Assembly: GCA_964594905.1 (NCBI GenBank)
Contig: CAZQOI010000001.1
Span: forward strand, 62,001-126,000
Length of the DNA: 64,000 nucleotides
Direction of reading: 5' to 3'
DNA from: Granulosicoccus sp964594905
GTDB taxonomy: Bacteria > Pseudomonadota > Gammaproteobacteria > Granulosicoccales > Granulosicoccaceae
The first letter of the stretch is position 1, and each line of letters starts with the position of its first letter. The notes below the pieces were generated by a model. The model ran no database searches and had not been told where the DNA came from. It worked only from the letters and a program-made list of their open reading frames with translations. A program made the position numbers and the translations under genes. Below, piece after piece: positions 25,268-35,173 of the stretch.

Positions 25268-25915
25268 ATGAAAGTCATGCAACGTCTATCGCTACTCATC
25301 GCTGTCTCCCTGCTCACCGCTTGCAGCACTGTCAAATACAACGCGCTTGAGAAAATTGGCATTCACAAACGTGATCTGCTGGTTTCGAACGTAGAAGATA
25401 CTCGCGACGCGCAAAAAGAAGCTCAGGAGCAGTTTCAAGACGCACTCGAGCGATTCGGCACGATCGTCCAAATCGAGGAAACCGGTTTGAAGAAAGCTTA
25501 CGATCGTCTCAAAGACGAATATGAAGACAGTACTGATGCCGCTGAAGAGGTGTCAGACCAGATCGAAGATGTCGAAAACGTAGCTGAGGATCTCTTCAAA
25601 GAGTGGGAAAACGAGAACGAGCTTTACACTGACGCCAATCTTCGTCGCGATAGTGAAAGTAAGCTTAAAGACACTCAGCAGCGCTATCAAACCATGTTAG
25701 CGAGCATGAAACAAGCTGAGGCGAGCATGCAGCCTGTACTCAATACTTTGCGCGACAACGTTTTGTACTTGAAGCACAATCTTAATGCCCAGGCGGTAGG
25801 TTCACTACAAACAACATTCAACAATCTTGAGGGTGATATCGAAGCACTGATCAGGCAGATGAATCAGTCGATCGAACGTTCGAACGCGTTTATCGCAGAA
25901 ATGAGACCCTCCTGA
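25268..25915 (+). CDS. DUF2959 lipoprotein, coiled-coil
   Basis: About 215 residues. The start at ATG 25268 gives a lipoprotein signal with lipobox LLTAC and Cys19; the frame extends to 25244 but without benefit. The rest is almost wholly helical, with long charged coiled coils (DAQKEAQEQFQDALERF, DEYEDSTDAAEEVSDQ, LKDTQQRYQTMLASMKQ) typical of DUF2959 proteins found mainly in gammaproteobacteria. It is expected to be membrane-attached in the periplasm. Function is unknown. It is followed 11 bases later by a DUF2288 gene, probably the same transcript. Confidence 0.82.
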   Translation: MKVMQRLSLLIAVSLLTACSTVKYNALEKIGIHKRDLLVSNVEDTRDAQKEAQEQFQDALERFGTIVQIEETGLKKAYDRLKDEYEDSTDAAEEVSDQIEDVENVAEDLFKEWENENELYTDANLRRDSESKLKDTQQRYQTMLASMKQAEASMQPVLNTLRDNVLYLKHNLNAQAVGSLQTTFNNLEGDIEALIRQMNQSIERSNAFIAEMRPS

Positions 25916-25926
25916 GCCTCAGCGAC

Positions 25927-26265
25927 GTGAATTCGGGTAGCGATAGCGATTATGGCAACTCAGACAAGGTTCAAACTGGCGAAACCTTGCATGATCAGAT
26001 CAACTCAGAGACCGCTGTTATAAGTTGGAATGAGCTGGTAAAGCATTTTGCACGCGGAGTCGTAATCAACGTTGGTCCTGAAGTGGATCTGATTGACGCT
26101 GCAGCGTGCCTGGCAGAAGACAACACTACTCAGTTGCAAAGCTGGCTTGAACTCAAACATGTCATGCGTGCCAGTGACGACGATGCGCGTGACTGGACTG
26201 AGCGCGAACCCGATTTCTGGTGTGTCGTAACCGCTCCTTGGGTGTTGGTTCAGGAGAAGCTCTAG
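25927..26265 (+). CDS. DUF2288 family protein
   Basis: 112 residues, starting at GTG 25927. The core ISWNELVKHFARGVVINVGP, VDLIDAAACLAEDN and WLELKHVMRASDDDARDW, ending FWCVVTAPWVLVQEKL, matches DUF2288, a small cytoplasmic family common in gammaproteobacteria and cyanobacteria. The N-terminal ~25 residues are polar and probably disordered. It sits directly after the DUF2959 lipoprotein gene and converges on the decayed sulfatase gene. Role unknown. Confidence 0.85.
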   Translation: MNSGSDSDYGNSDKVQTGETLHDQINSETAVISWNELVKHFARGVVINVGPEVDLIDAAACLAEDNTTQLQSWLELKHVMRASDDDARDWTEREPDFWCVVTAPWVLVQEKL

Positions 26266-26305
26266 AATTAATCTCGCCTCAATGTGAGTTCAGAGCAGCT
26301 GCATC

Positions 26306-28330
26306 CTATTTAAAAAATGAGTTGTCTGGAGTTCCTCTAAAACAAGCCAATACGTACGGAAAGGTTTTCGTTATGTAGTAGCGATAACTTCCGTCTATCG
26401 AAATGCCATTGCATTCGTCAAGATCACCCGAAGCCTCGATGTATTCATAGTCATCGCGGAATGTACCGTCGTATACACCGCCAGGATCACCAGCTCCAGT
26501 TGGTCTGTCGCCAGATTTCAATTGATAGCTGGACTGAACTTCTCGCACATTTCCACCATCCTCGATAAAGCTGCCAAAAATTGGGAATCCATCTGCGGCA
26601 AATCCAACAACGGGTGACTCTACGGTGCCGTCGGAGGAGAACAAAGCATTTGGTTCAGCACGGTAGTGATAGGTGCCATCTGGTTGAGTGTGTGCGTTAT
26701 GACTGTCGACCCTGAATCCGGAAGCGGGATTCACCGGATCATATCGCCAGTCCTCGTTGGGATCATTACAGCCGATCCTGCCGTCACCGACGCCGAAGCA
26801 GCCTGCCGCGAGGATGTCGACTTTGACACCGTTTAGCAGAATAGCGTTGTCGAGGTCTAACGACAATGGAGTTGCAGCTGGTGATATCTGTGGAGAAATT
26901 GGCACCCGATATTCGTCTGATTGAGTAGCCACCGGATTAGGAAATGTTCGGTCCCCATCGTTAAAATCATGATTAGGGATAGCATTGGTTGTGATAACGC
27001 ATTGATCTCCATCGACAGTTATTGACAGATCACCAACATAGTTATCGTTGTTAAGTATGTCGGTAGCATTAGACGTAAAAGTGTTAGCGTAGTCAGTGCA
27101 ACTAACTGACTGGTTTACCAGAGTGGCCCCCGTGATATCGACAGGTCCAGCTGGAGTGCCTGGATTTTCCCCAGAACGAACTGCCAACCCAAACGCTCTG
27201 AGCGCATCGATTTCCGATTGAAGGTCATTGGCCGTATCAATCAGGTTGTTGACTTCACGAAGGTCAGTTCTAAGGTCGTACAGCTCTTGTGTGCCGTCGG
27301 CAAATTCAATGAACTTGTAGTTCGCGTTTCTCACAGTCCAACCATCAGTTGCCGCGCTAACAAACTCGCTGTAATTGTATGTGCGAGTAGTTGCGTTAGC
27401 GTTGCTGAGTAGTGAAAAGAAACTCTGACTGTCACTGGATATGGGTGATGACAAACAGCGGCCTCACCAACGGTCGCGTATAAGTCCACTGTGTTGACCA
27501 GTGCCGGTTCCCTTTCATTTTGTCTGCTGACGCCTTAACCCGATACGACCATGGGTATACGTATACCACCTTCATACAAGGAGTTTTTTCCATGGGATCG
27601 TTCGAATGCGGCGGTATCGATTACGGCGCGAGGTGTGCCATTGTCTCCAATGAAAACAATCAACGTATTGTCAGCGGGTAGTTCATCGAGCAAACGTCCT
27701 ATCTCAGTATCCATAGCTTCGATTGCAGCCAGGTAGTAGTCGCGTGGATTGGCAATTAGAATAGTCGTCTATAACGCCACTAATGTTACCCGCGTAGTAA
27801 TCGACACCCGATTCATTAGGGTGTCGTAGTTGGTTTTCTGCGTTCCCACCAGCTAGATGCCACTTGCCAATTACGGCAGTAGTGTAGGCGGAGTTGCTGT
27901 CGGAGTTGGATAGAAACCGTTGTAAGGTATTCGTATTGGGATCCATTAATGATGGTGTGGTTGAAACGCCACTGTTAACCCCGTGCTGACCGCTAATAAT
28001 GGAACCGTGAGTTGTCGTGCATGATGGCGTAGCCCATGCGTTATCAAAAACAATACCGTCCGCGGCAAGCGCATTGATTACAGGTGTGTTTGGAATATCT
28101 TGACTAAGTGAGTATTGCGCTGATGCATCCAGTCCCAGATCATCTGAAATGATAAACAAGAAATTTGGTGTGGTTGTAGCTCCACCCTCGTCAGTGTTGT
28201 TGGGTTCGGTAGACTCAGTTGAAGGAGGATTTGCGGAACTACTACAGGCGATCATGAAAAAGAGAAGGGCGCTTACCGCGAGAGTTTTCGTAATCATTTT
28301 CTTTGCTACGTCGCATCCATTTGCTACCAA
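26306..28330 (-). pseudogene. Decayed sulfatase-YHYH fusion lipoprotein
   Basis: Read leftward, the N-terminal part (ATG near 28297) has a lipoprotein signal, then a sulfatase start (NFLFIISDDLGLDA) and GKWHLAGG. Near 27745-27760 the frame shifts. The next frame carries AAIEAMDTEIGRLLDELPAD, FIGDNGTP and GKNSLYEGGIRIPMVVSG, then a TAA stop at 27535-27537 where a sulfatase would continue with GVSRQNERE and VNTVDLYATVGEAA. A second shift near 27450-27457 leads to the open 3' part (26306-27454). That part ends the sulfatase (YDLRTDLREVNNL) and adds a YHYH-type domain (GTYHYRAEPN, GFAADGFPIFG). At the formylglycine site the sequence is CTTTHGS rather than the CxPxR type. At least three disabling changes are present, so a functional product is unlikely. 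Confidence 0.82.
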
Positions 28331-28506
28331 GACTGACTATAAACACTAAATGTGTAAAAAATGGGGATTAGGGTTATTCCTAAAGTGGTTTACCTCGAAC
28401 CGTACGTTTGATGTCCCTACCTGTCGGCACTATAGTTTTCGTGTTTTTGGTGATATGAGCGCTGGTATGATGCTGAATCCCTTGTACAAAATTAAGAGAC
28501 TAAACC

Positions 28507-29124
28507 ATGAGCATTATTTTCTACACGGCCCAGTCGAGTATCGGAGTTGCCTCGCATATTGCTCTGGAAGAGTCGGGTCTGGAATATGAGCTCGTTGAAT
28601 TGGATTTCTCAACGCAGCAACAATCTAACGAGGAGTACCTGAAAATCAATCCAAAGGCGCGGGTGCCTTCGTTGGTAACGGAGCAGGGGATCATAACCGA
28701 GACACCTGCCATCCTTGGTTATCTGGCGCAGCGTGCTCCTGATTCACCATTGGCAATGCCCGACGATGCCTTCGCCATTGCCCAGATTCAGTCTTTCAAT
28801 AGTTATTTGTGCTCTACAGTTCATGTCGCTCACGCCCATAAAAGGCGAGGTTCGCGCTGGGTAGATGATGAGCGCGCTATGAAGATCATGACCGAAAATG
28901 TGCCAAAAACAATGGCCTTATGTTTTGACATGATCGAAAACGAAATGCTCAAGGGACCTTGGGTTCATGGTAACTTATTTAGTATCAGTGACCCCTATTT
29001 GTACAGAATGTCAACCTGGCTCCAAGGTGACGGTGTTGATATTAATAATTATCCGAAGGTTAAAGCACATCGAGCTGCAATGGCCGACCGATCATCAGTC
29101 AAGACAGTGGAGTCCTATTTTTAA
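28507..29124 (+). CDS. Glutathione S-transferase family protein
   Basis: 205 residues. The N-terminal thioredoxin-like half reads MSIIFYTAQSSIGVASHIAL, then INPKARVPSLVTEQGIITET and PAILGYLAQRAPDS, giving the cis-Pro and the E-T/S glutathione-binding motif. The C-terminal half is all-helical with the KGPWVHGNLFSISDPYLYRM capping motif. It is probably cytosolic and conjugates or reduces an unknown substrate. A ribosome site is not obvious before ATG 28507. It stands alone between the decayed sulfatase gene and the ABC exporter. Confidence 0.88.
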   Translation: MSIIFYTAQSSIGVASHIALEESGLEYELVELDFSTQQQSNEEYLKINPKARVPSLVTEQGIITETPAILGYLAQRAPDSPLAMPDDAFAIAQIQSFNSYLCSTVHVAHAHKRRGSRWVDDERAMKIMTENVPKTMALCFDMIENEMLKGPWVHGNLFSISDPYLYRMSTWLQGDGVDINNYPKVKAHRAAMADRSSVKTVESYF

Positions 29125-29205
29125 ATTATTCTGAATGAGCGACGTCCTCAATTTTTACTGTTCTGCTATGCTACGCAGAGCTGTCGAGCTGTGTTGGGCT
29201 AAGCA

Positions 29206-31734
29206 CTAAGCACCTCGCTTCAGAAGTGTCGCTGGTGCAACGTTCAGCGTCATTACGAGCCAGATTGCACCTGCAAAGAGGCAAATAAAGCTTGCACCTG
29301 CTGCAACTGTTGCTCCCATCAGCGCACTACCGCCACTGTCTACATCTAACCAGAGATTTAACAGCAACTGTGCCAGGTTGCTACCTATAAACCACGCAAA
29401 AACCGATAGTACGAGTGCCAGTAAGAGGTATTCAAACACGACGCTTTTCAATACGACACTCATGCGAGTACCAATCGCATTCAACACTGATGCTTCATAA
29501 ACCTGTCGTTGTCTGTTTACGGCGACCACACTTGCCATGACCAGAATACTCGCGGCAAGACTGACTCCTGCAATCAACAGCATAGCGAGCCCTGCGCTAG
29601 ACAGAATTGAACGTGATGCCTCCAACACTTTTGCAGTTCTCACGGTGACAACGTTTGGAAAGTACTCACCTAGCGTTGACTGGGCCTGGATATCCTTTTT
29701 AGGTTCGAGCATGACGCTACCAATGTAGCGAGTAATGAACGGATCCAGGACATTGTCAGTGAAGACTGCTTCTAACCAAAAACTGGTTTCGAATCTCGCT
29801 TGCGAATAAATCGCTGATAATTGGACCTCGATCGATTCATTTAAAATACTGAATTCGAGTTGATCGCCGACTTGCAAGCCAAGTTGATCGGCTTCTCTAT
29901 CCTCCATCGCAACCAAGGCTGGCCCTGAATAGTTGTCTGGCCACCATTCTCCTCGATCAACGGTTGTGTTGTCGATGTCGCGCAATCGATAGCTGAGTTT
30001 GTGTTCGTCATTTGCTTCTAGTGCTCTTCTGGCAACAGTACTGTCAGTTAATTTTTCACCGTTGACACGAGTTAGCCTTCCTAGCACCAGTGGGGCTACA
30101 GCGTGGCTCTGGTAGCCTTCAGTCGCTGCTACAACTGAATTGAAGTCTTCAACTTGAGGCTTTTGAAGATCATAAAAAACCAACGATGGCGCTCGTTCAG
30201 GTACGGCATCGTTCAAGGTGCGGCTAATTGATGATATGACCAGTGCGGACGTTACTAGTAACGTGAGCGCTGTGCCCAGCGATAGCAGCATAGGGCGGAG
30301 TGAGCTGCCGGGTCGGTATAAGCCTGCAACAGCCATACGTAGCGCAAAATAACCATCCAAGGCTCTGACGTGAGCCAACTTTTGCGCACAAGACCGTATC
30401 ACTCGCACCATACCTTCCAGCAGTAGAAGCAAAACAACGATGCATAGAGCGAAAGCGCCAGCCACGAGCGGTTCCGGGACAAAGATCAGTAATATCGCAA
30501 TACTGAGCAGGCTGATAATCAGCGTGCCCCAGCGATAAGCATTTGGCATGCTGCCGCCTTCGCTAGCGAGGCCGCGGATGAGCAAAGCGGTGGGAACATT
30601 AAGCGTGCGTCCGAGAGTAGGCAAGGCAAACGCAAGGGCGGTACACACACCCATCACGACGGCCAAGGTTGTGGGTGCTATCAGCGCTGAAAATTCAGCA
30701 TTGATAGGTAGTCTTTCACCAAGCGTGTGAGCTGCAAGCCAGGCAATACTGGCGCCCGTTAATGCTCCAGCCAGGCTTGCCAGCGCGGATAGCAAGATAA
30801 TCTGGCCGATATATACGGAAGCAACTTGCGTGGCGCGAGCACCTAGTGATTGCAAGGTGGCCACCGTGCGTAACTTTGTTTGCAGATAAGCGCTTACGCT
30901 ATTGGCTACGCCTAAACCGCCAATAAGCAGGGTACTAAAACCAATAAGAAGAAGTACAGATGCGACCTGATTCAGACGTCGGCCAACGAACTCCCCACGC
31001 TCATCCACTGTCTGTACTTCCCAACTGGCGTCCGGGAATTGTTCCTGCAGTTTTTCGCGCCAATCTGTTGGTTTGTCATCGGTTCGGACCCGATAGTCGT
31101 AGTCGACGAGGCTGGTTGGAAGCAGCAGCCCGCTTTTCTGCAAGGCATTCTCATCGACGATGACAGGCGGACCCCGGAAATCTGCTCGCAGGCTTCTATC
31201 AGGTTGCTCGACTATGACGGCGCGAAGTTCCAGCTCGAGGCTGCCAATGCTGACGAGTTGCCCTACTTGCAATCCCAATTGCTCAATTAATGCTGGGTCA
31301 AATGCAGCGCCCCATACCCCATCGCTTGATACACCAACAGCCTCTTGCAGACTGATGGCAGGATCAAGCTGAACACGTCCATATAAAGGATAAGTGTCGT
31401 CAACACTTTGCAGCTCAACTACCGTGAAATCTCCGGACTCGGTGCCCATCATTGTGCGCAGCTCAAGTAAGCGCGATACCGTGCCGTTGCCGCGAATCCA
31501 CTTCAGTTGCTCTTCGTTGATAGCCTCGCGTTGACTTATTTGCAGATCACCACCAAAGAGGTTTCTCTCTTGTTGATCGAAACCCGCTCGTACGACTTGC
31601 AACAGGTTGCCGCAAGTTGCGATTAGTGTGATGCCTAGAAACAGGCAAGCACTAAACACCCAAAGAGATCTGACTTTGGCAGCGCCACGCAGATCACGCA
31701 GCATGAAGCCGGGCAGGGCGATCATCATTGTCAA
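29206..31734 (-). CDS. ABC exporter permease, YbbP/FtsX family
   Basis: An 842-residue inner-membrane protein with the two-module MacB/FtsX layout: an N-terminal helix (LWVFSACLFLGITLIATC), a large periplasmic domain, a block of helices around residues 255-500, a second periplasmic domain and three closing helices. Motifs such as LIGGLGVANSVSAYLQTKLR with TLQSLGA, and later RQRQVYEASVLNAIGTRM, are the coupling FtsX segments. It matches YbbP-type proteins, which pair with a LolD-like ATPase. The start is TTG 31734 overlapping the ATPase stop (TTGA) or an ATG two codons on. Substrate unknown; lipids or peptides are suggested by homologues. Confidence 0.88.
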   Translation of the reverse strand: MTMMIALPGFMLRDLRGAAKVRSLWVFSACLFLGITLIATCGNLLQVVRAGFDQQERNLFGGDLQISQREAINEEQLKWIRGNGTVSRLLELRTMMGTESGDFTVVELQSVDDTYPLYGRVQLDPAISLQEAVGVSSDGVWGAAFDPALIEQLGLQVGQLVSIGSLELELRAVIVEQPDRSLRADFRGPPVIVDENALQKSGLLLPTSLVDYDYRVRTDDKPTDWREKLQEQFPDASWEVQTVDERGEFVGRRLNQVASVLLLIGFSTLLIGGLGVANSVSAYLQTKLRTVATLQSLGARATQVASVYIGQIILLSALASLAGALTGASIAWLAAHTLGERLPINAEFSALIAPTTLAVVMGVCTALAFALPTLGRTLNVPTALLIRGLASEGGSMPNAYRWGTLIISLLSIAILLIFVPEPLVAGAFALCIVVLLLLLEGMVRVIRSCAQKLAHVRALDGYFALRMAVAGLYRPGSSLRPMLLSLGTALTLLVTSALVISSISRTLNDAVPERAPSLVFYDLQKPQVEDFNSVVAATEGYQSHAVAPLVLGRLTRVNGEKLTDSTVARRALEANDEHKLSYRLRDIDNTTVDRGEWWPDNYSGPALVAMEDREADQLGLQVGDQLEFSILNESIEVQLSAIYSQARFETSFWLEAVFTDNVLDPFITRYIGSVMLEPKKDIQAQSTLGEYFPNVVTVRTAKVLEASRSILSSAGLAMLLIAGVSLAASILVMASVVAVNRQRQVYEASVLNAIGTRMSVVLKSVVFEYLLLALVLSVFAWFIGSNLAQLLLNLWLDVDSGGSALMGATVAAGASFICLFAGAIWLVMTLNVAPATLLKRGA

Positions 31735-32429
31735 TTATAGTTGTTCATGGTGGAAGCTGCATCAACATGCTGTTCATGCAGCCTACCGTCTTGCAGACGA
31801 AAAGTTTTGTCGCAGCGCGCTGCTAATTCGTTGTCATGGGTAACCAGAAGCAGTGTAGATCCACTATCACGATTCAAATCAAACAGCAGCTGCATGATCA
31901 GCTCACCGGTTTTTTCGTCCAGATTACCAGTGGGTTCATCCGCGACAATCAATTCAGGTTCGTGAATCAGGGCTCGAGCAATAGCTACTCTTTGTTGTTC
32001 GCCTCCGGACAATTGTGCCGGGTAGTGTTCTCCGCGCGAACCTAAGCCGACCCTGTCCAACATGCTCATCGCACGCGCTCGACTCTTTGATTCTCCGGCT
32101 ATTTCCAGCGGCAGAGCGACATTTTCGCGAGCAGTCAGACTTGGAATCAAATGGAAAGACTGAAATACGATTCCAATATGACGACGTCTTAAATCAGCGC
32201 TATCGTCTTTTGTCAGTTGGTGTAGAGGTTGCTCGGCGATCGTGATCGCTCCGTCGCTGGCAGATTCAAGCCCCGTGAGAATCAGCAGCAACGTCGTCTT
32301 GCCTGAGCCAGATGGACCGATAATGGAGACGCGTTGCTTAGCCTGCACTGACAAGTCGAGGTTATGCAGTACCGTAATCTCGCCATGCCCCATCGCGTAG
32401 CGCTTGGACAGGTTATTTAGTTCGATCAT
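31731..32429 (-). CDS. ABC exporter ATP-binding protein, YbbA/LolD family
   Basis: 232 residues with a complete nucleotide-binding set: Walker A GPSGSGKTTLL, Q-loop IGIVFQSFHLIPSLT, signature LSGGEQQRVAIARAL, Walker B LIVADEPTGNLD and switch His in LLVTHDNELA. It powers the adjacent permease, with which it overlaps by four bases. The FQSFHL and PTGNLDEKTG patterns place it with the MacB/LolD/YbbA importer-like exporters. A promoter is expected within 32430-32532, where nothing distinctive was seen. Confidence 0.93.
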   Translation of the reverse strand: MIELNNLSKRYAMGHGEITVLHNLDLSVQAKQRVSIIGPSGSGKTTLLLILTGLESASDGAITIAEQPLHQLTKDDSADLRRRHIGIVFQSFHLIPSLTARENVALPLEIAGESKSRARAMSMLDRVGLGSRGEHYPAQLSGGEQQRVAIARALIHEPELIVADEPTGNLDEKTGELIMQLLFDLNRDSGSTLLLVTHDNELAARCDKTFRLQDGRLHEQHVDAASTMNNYN

Positions 32430-32532
32430 AAATTCGTTTGCGCGCGCCCCTGTGGGAAGTGCGGGAGAAAACCGATTGTTTACTGTCGCTTGATTCTGAG
32501 TTTAGATGCCTTGAAACTAGATACGTTAAAAA

Positions 32533-33375
32533 CTAGAAATCAGCTGAATTCAAAGTCCAATCGTAATGATATTCGATGTCTCCTTCATAGTCTTTAAGAA
32601 TATTCGCAGCATCCTCAGTGGCGTACTCGGCGATTTTATTCAGTACAGCTTTTGTCTCGTCTCCAAAATCTTCGGCATACCAATCAAAGATTGATGATAA
32701 ATACAAGGTATCGTCGTCCGCACTTAATGCTCTAGGATGACTTACAAATTCCTGTGATCCGAGATGGAGTAATTCTTCTAGGTTTTCCGAGGTAAACGCC
32801 TGCGGCTGAAGGTTGGGACAGCCGATACTGGCACAATTGACGGCGAAATGAATACGCGGGTCTTTGAAGATTGGCCTGAGAATGCCGTGTTCGATGTTAT
32901 TGAGTGATAGGGAAATGCCTGCGATGGTGACTATTGGATCGTCCCATGGACCAAATGCTAAGGCCGTTTCACCAAGGTCAGTGATGGAATCGACCGGGAA
33001 ATGGTTGACGATCAAGTCAACGGTGGCTGCGTTGTAAAGGTTAATCCAATAGGCAAATTGTTCGTTGCGGGAATAGTCTCTTGGATCCAGGCTGGTAAGG
33101 TAGTTGATATATCCATCGAGTTCGGCCTCTGCGTCTATCTGCAAGCTCTCATAGTCAAACAGAAAAACACCTCTTTCATCTTCGGTATCAAGGAAATCAT
33201 CCAGCAGTACTTGCCAGTCATCATGGTTGATGCGTTCCGCATTGGTTTCGACCGATCTATCCCACTCACTTAGTGGCTCGTTGAGTTGCTGCTGGCGGTA
33301 AAGCCATGCGCCTATCGCGAGCGCTACAAGTGCTAATAATATTATTGATGCTGTGACAAGGCGCCCACGAGTCAT
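32533..33375 (-). CDS. DUF547 domain exported/membrane-anchored protein
   Basis: 280 residues from ATG 33375, whose ATGA overlaps the upstream glycosyltransferase stop; an ATG at 33408 inside that gene is less likely. One N-terminal membrane helix (LVTASIILLALVALAIGAWLY) places the rest in the periplasm. The DUF547 core is clear: FAYWINLYNAATVDLIV, GISLSLNNIEHGILR, IHFAVNCASIGCPNL with a Cys pair and an SSIFDWYAEDFG close. DUF547 resembles a papain/transglutaminase-like fold but activity is unproven. Coupling with a GT2 enzyme suggests work on a surface glycan or lipid-linked sugar. Confidence 0.87.
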   Translation of the reverse strand: MTRGRLVTASIILLALVALAIGAWLYRQQQLNEPLSEWDRSVETNAERINHDDWQVLLDDFLDTEDERGVFLFDYESLQIDAEAELDGYINYLTSLDPRDYSRNEQFAYWINLYNAATVDLIVNHFPVDSITDLGETALAFGPWDDPIVTIAGISLSLNNIEHGILRPIFKDPRIHFAVNCASIGCPNLQPQAFTSENLEELLHLGSQEFVSHPRALSADDDTLYLSSIFDWYAEDFGDETKAVLNKIAEYATEDAANILKDYEGDIEYHYDWTLNSADF

Positions 33376-34091
33376 AGAGTTCGTCTCTTTCGCTTTATTG
33401 ACCAACATGTGCTTTTCAAGATAGTGCCCAGGATGCCACTACCTGCGCCAATTGTTCCGCGCAGGGTGCCACTGATGGTTGACTTACCGTGCAGACGCTT
33501 TCTGGCAGTTACCGGTACTTCAACTACGCACATACCCAGTAGATAGGCTTTGAGTTGCATTTCTACCGTCCAACCATAGGCGCGGTCTCGCATGTCGAGC
33601 ATCAGTAGTTTTTTGTAATCGATAGCGCGAAAGGGACCAAGATCGGTTACAGGGTAACCGAACAGACTCCGAATGATTCCAGTAGCAAAGCGATTTCCCC
33701 AACTTTGTTGCAGAGTCATTGCGCTTTTTTCTGTTTTGCTTCGACACCCAATCGCTAAATCAGCACCATCGATAACAGCACCGAGAAGCTGTTGCCACTC
33801 ATCAGCCGGGACACGTTGATCCGCGTCGAGAAAAACGACAATATCGGGTTGTTGCAAGATCGACATGGCACTCAGGCAGGCCGCACCATAACCCGCTTGC
33901 GATTCTTTCGTTACGGTTGCGCCGAGTTCGACTGCAATGTTTGCTGTATCGTCAGTTGAGCCATTGTCGCAAACGATAATGGTTAGTGAATCTGATGCAG
34001 CTAGATTCAGAGCGCGCAAATCGGCGATAACAATTGGTAGATTGTCCGCTTCATTGCGCGCTGGAATAATGACCGATATTTGCATTAGCAC
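33372..34091 (-). CDS. Glycosyltransferase family 2
   Basis: 239 residues of GT-A type. The nucleotide-sugar site reads SVIIPARNEADNLP and VCDNGSTDDT, and the metal-binding DXD-like loop is VVFLDADQRVPAD. The acceptor region includes GWTVEMQLKAYLLGMCVVEV and a basic TARKRLHGKST segment. No membrane helix is certain; the tail is strongly basic (KRKRRTL). It resembles dolichol/polyprenyl-phosphate sugar transferases of GT2. It overlaps the DUF547 gene by four bases. Confidence 0.9.
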   Translation of the reverse strand: MLMQISVIIPARNEADNLPIVIADLRALNLAASDSLTIIVCDNGSTDDTANIAVELGATVTKESQAGYGAACLSAMSILQQPDIVVFLDADQRVPADEWQQLLGAVIDGADLAIGCRSKTEKSAMTLQQSWGNRFATGIIRSLFGYPVTDLGPFRAIDYKKLLMLDMRDRAYGWTVEMQLKAYLLGMCVVEVPVTARKRLHGKSTISGTLRGTIGAGSGILGTILKSTCWSIKRKRRTL

Positions 34092-34147
34092 CCAACGTTC
34101 ACTAAGAAAGGCTAACGTTCAAAATACGCTGTGTTAGTGACGTTCAA

Positions 34148-35131
34148 TTACAAGGGGGCATTACCAAAGTCAGCAAAGAAAATGTCACACCACACACTAA
34201 CCGCATCGAAATCATTCAAATCTACGCCATCTGGCAAATTGATTGTGATGCTTTCATTTTCAAATCGGCGGCCATTGAGTTGGGTTCCGATCAGCATGCC
34301 AGCGCCACCTGAAGAATAGTCGCCACCCGCTCCAAGATAGAAAAAGACAGAGGGTCCGCCACCGTCATAACTGAAATTATCTATCTGTAAAGTGCAACCA
34401 TCGACCACTGTCAGTGTACCGCTGATGTCATGGGCAAAATTTGAGAATGAAGATGTGTTGCCATCGAATGCACTAGTAACGTTGCAATCGCCAGCCGGGG
34501 CAGGGGCGACTGGTGCTGTCGGTGGTGGTGCTTGCGTAATACCTTCATCAAGCAGGGTTTCGGCTAAATGATCCAAAGCAGGTTCGCCGCCGATCAAAGT
34601 AGATAACACGGAGCCGCTGTTTGCGATAAGGTTGCTGACGCTCGCGTCGAAACCAGTACTGGAAAAATCAACGTTAAGTCCAGTGGCACTTAATTGGGCT
34701 TCATCTGAGATGGTGATGCCATTGTCAGCAAGCCCATCTGTGTCCAAAGTTTGAAGCAAGCGAGCCAGATTGATGACTTGAATATCTGCAATATCTGTCG
34801 TGTTAAACACTGTGAGTGGTGTTATCACCTCATCACCTGCTACTGGCGGTAAGTCGATACTACCGATAGAAAAAATAACGGATTCGGAAGCTGCATATTC
34901 AAAAGTGCCATCAACATCGGTGGTACCGCTTAAGCTGTCGGTTCGGTAGCTCAGCCCCTCGACGGCTGAATCAACAAATCGTCCGGTAAGAACATTGGCA
35001 GGGGCGCCTGGTGCAGTAGGTGCTTGTGCGACAGGTTGTTCGACTGGATCAACTGGGTCGCTGCTACCACCGCCACAAGCAGTTAAAACAGCACTGATCG
35101 CTACGAGTAGCGCGGTTTTTGTCAATTTCAT
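34148..35131 (-). CDS. Lipoprotein with C-terminal DM13 domain
   Basis: 327 residues. The lipobox VLTAC gives Cys19. The middle (about residues 45-195) is a repeat-like Thr/Ser/Asp-rich region resembling adhesin-like tandem beta sequences, ending in a Pro-rich linker. The C-terminal ~100 residues (DISGTLTVVDGCTLQIDNFS, GPSVFFYLG and the closing SVWCDIFFADFG) form a DM13 domain, a fold proposed to carry redox-active Cys. It is expected on the outer membrane or in the periplasm. It lies 42 bases after an outer-membrane barrel gene in the same direction, so it may be an accessory of that barrel. Confidence 0.78.
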   Translation of the reverse strand: MKLTKTALLVAISAVLTACGGGSSDPVDPVEQPVAQAPTAPGAPANVLTGRFVDSAVEGLSYRTDSLSGTTDVDGTFEYAASESVIFSIGSIDLPPVAGDEVITPLTVFNTTDIADIQVINLARLLQTLDTDGLADNGITISDEAQLSATGLNVDFSSTGFDASVSNLIANSGSVLSTLIGGEPALDHLAETLLDEGITQAPPPTAPVAPAPAGDCNVTSAFDGNTSSFSNFAHDISGTLTVVDGCTLQIDNFSYDGGGPSVFFYLGAGGDYSSGGAGMLIGTQLNGRRFENESITINLPDGVDLNDFDAVSVWCDIFFADFGNAPL

Positions 35132-35173
35132 GTGGATCTATTCCTGATCGTTTTGATTAAATTTGGAATACTG

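Noticed and set aside
27551..27736. Small rightward frame in the sulfatase region
   Set aside because: It is the complement of the sulfatase core (AAIEAMDTEIGRLLDEL) and not a separate gene.
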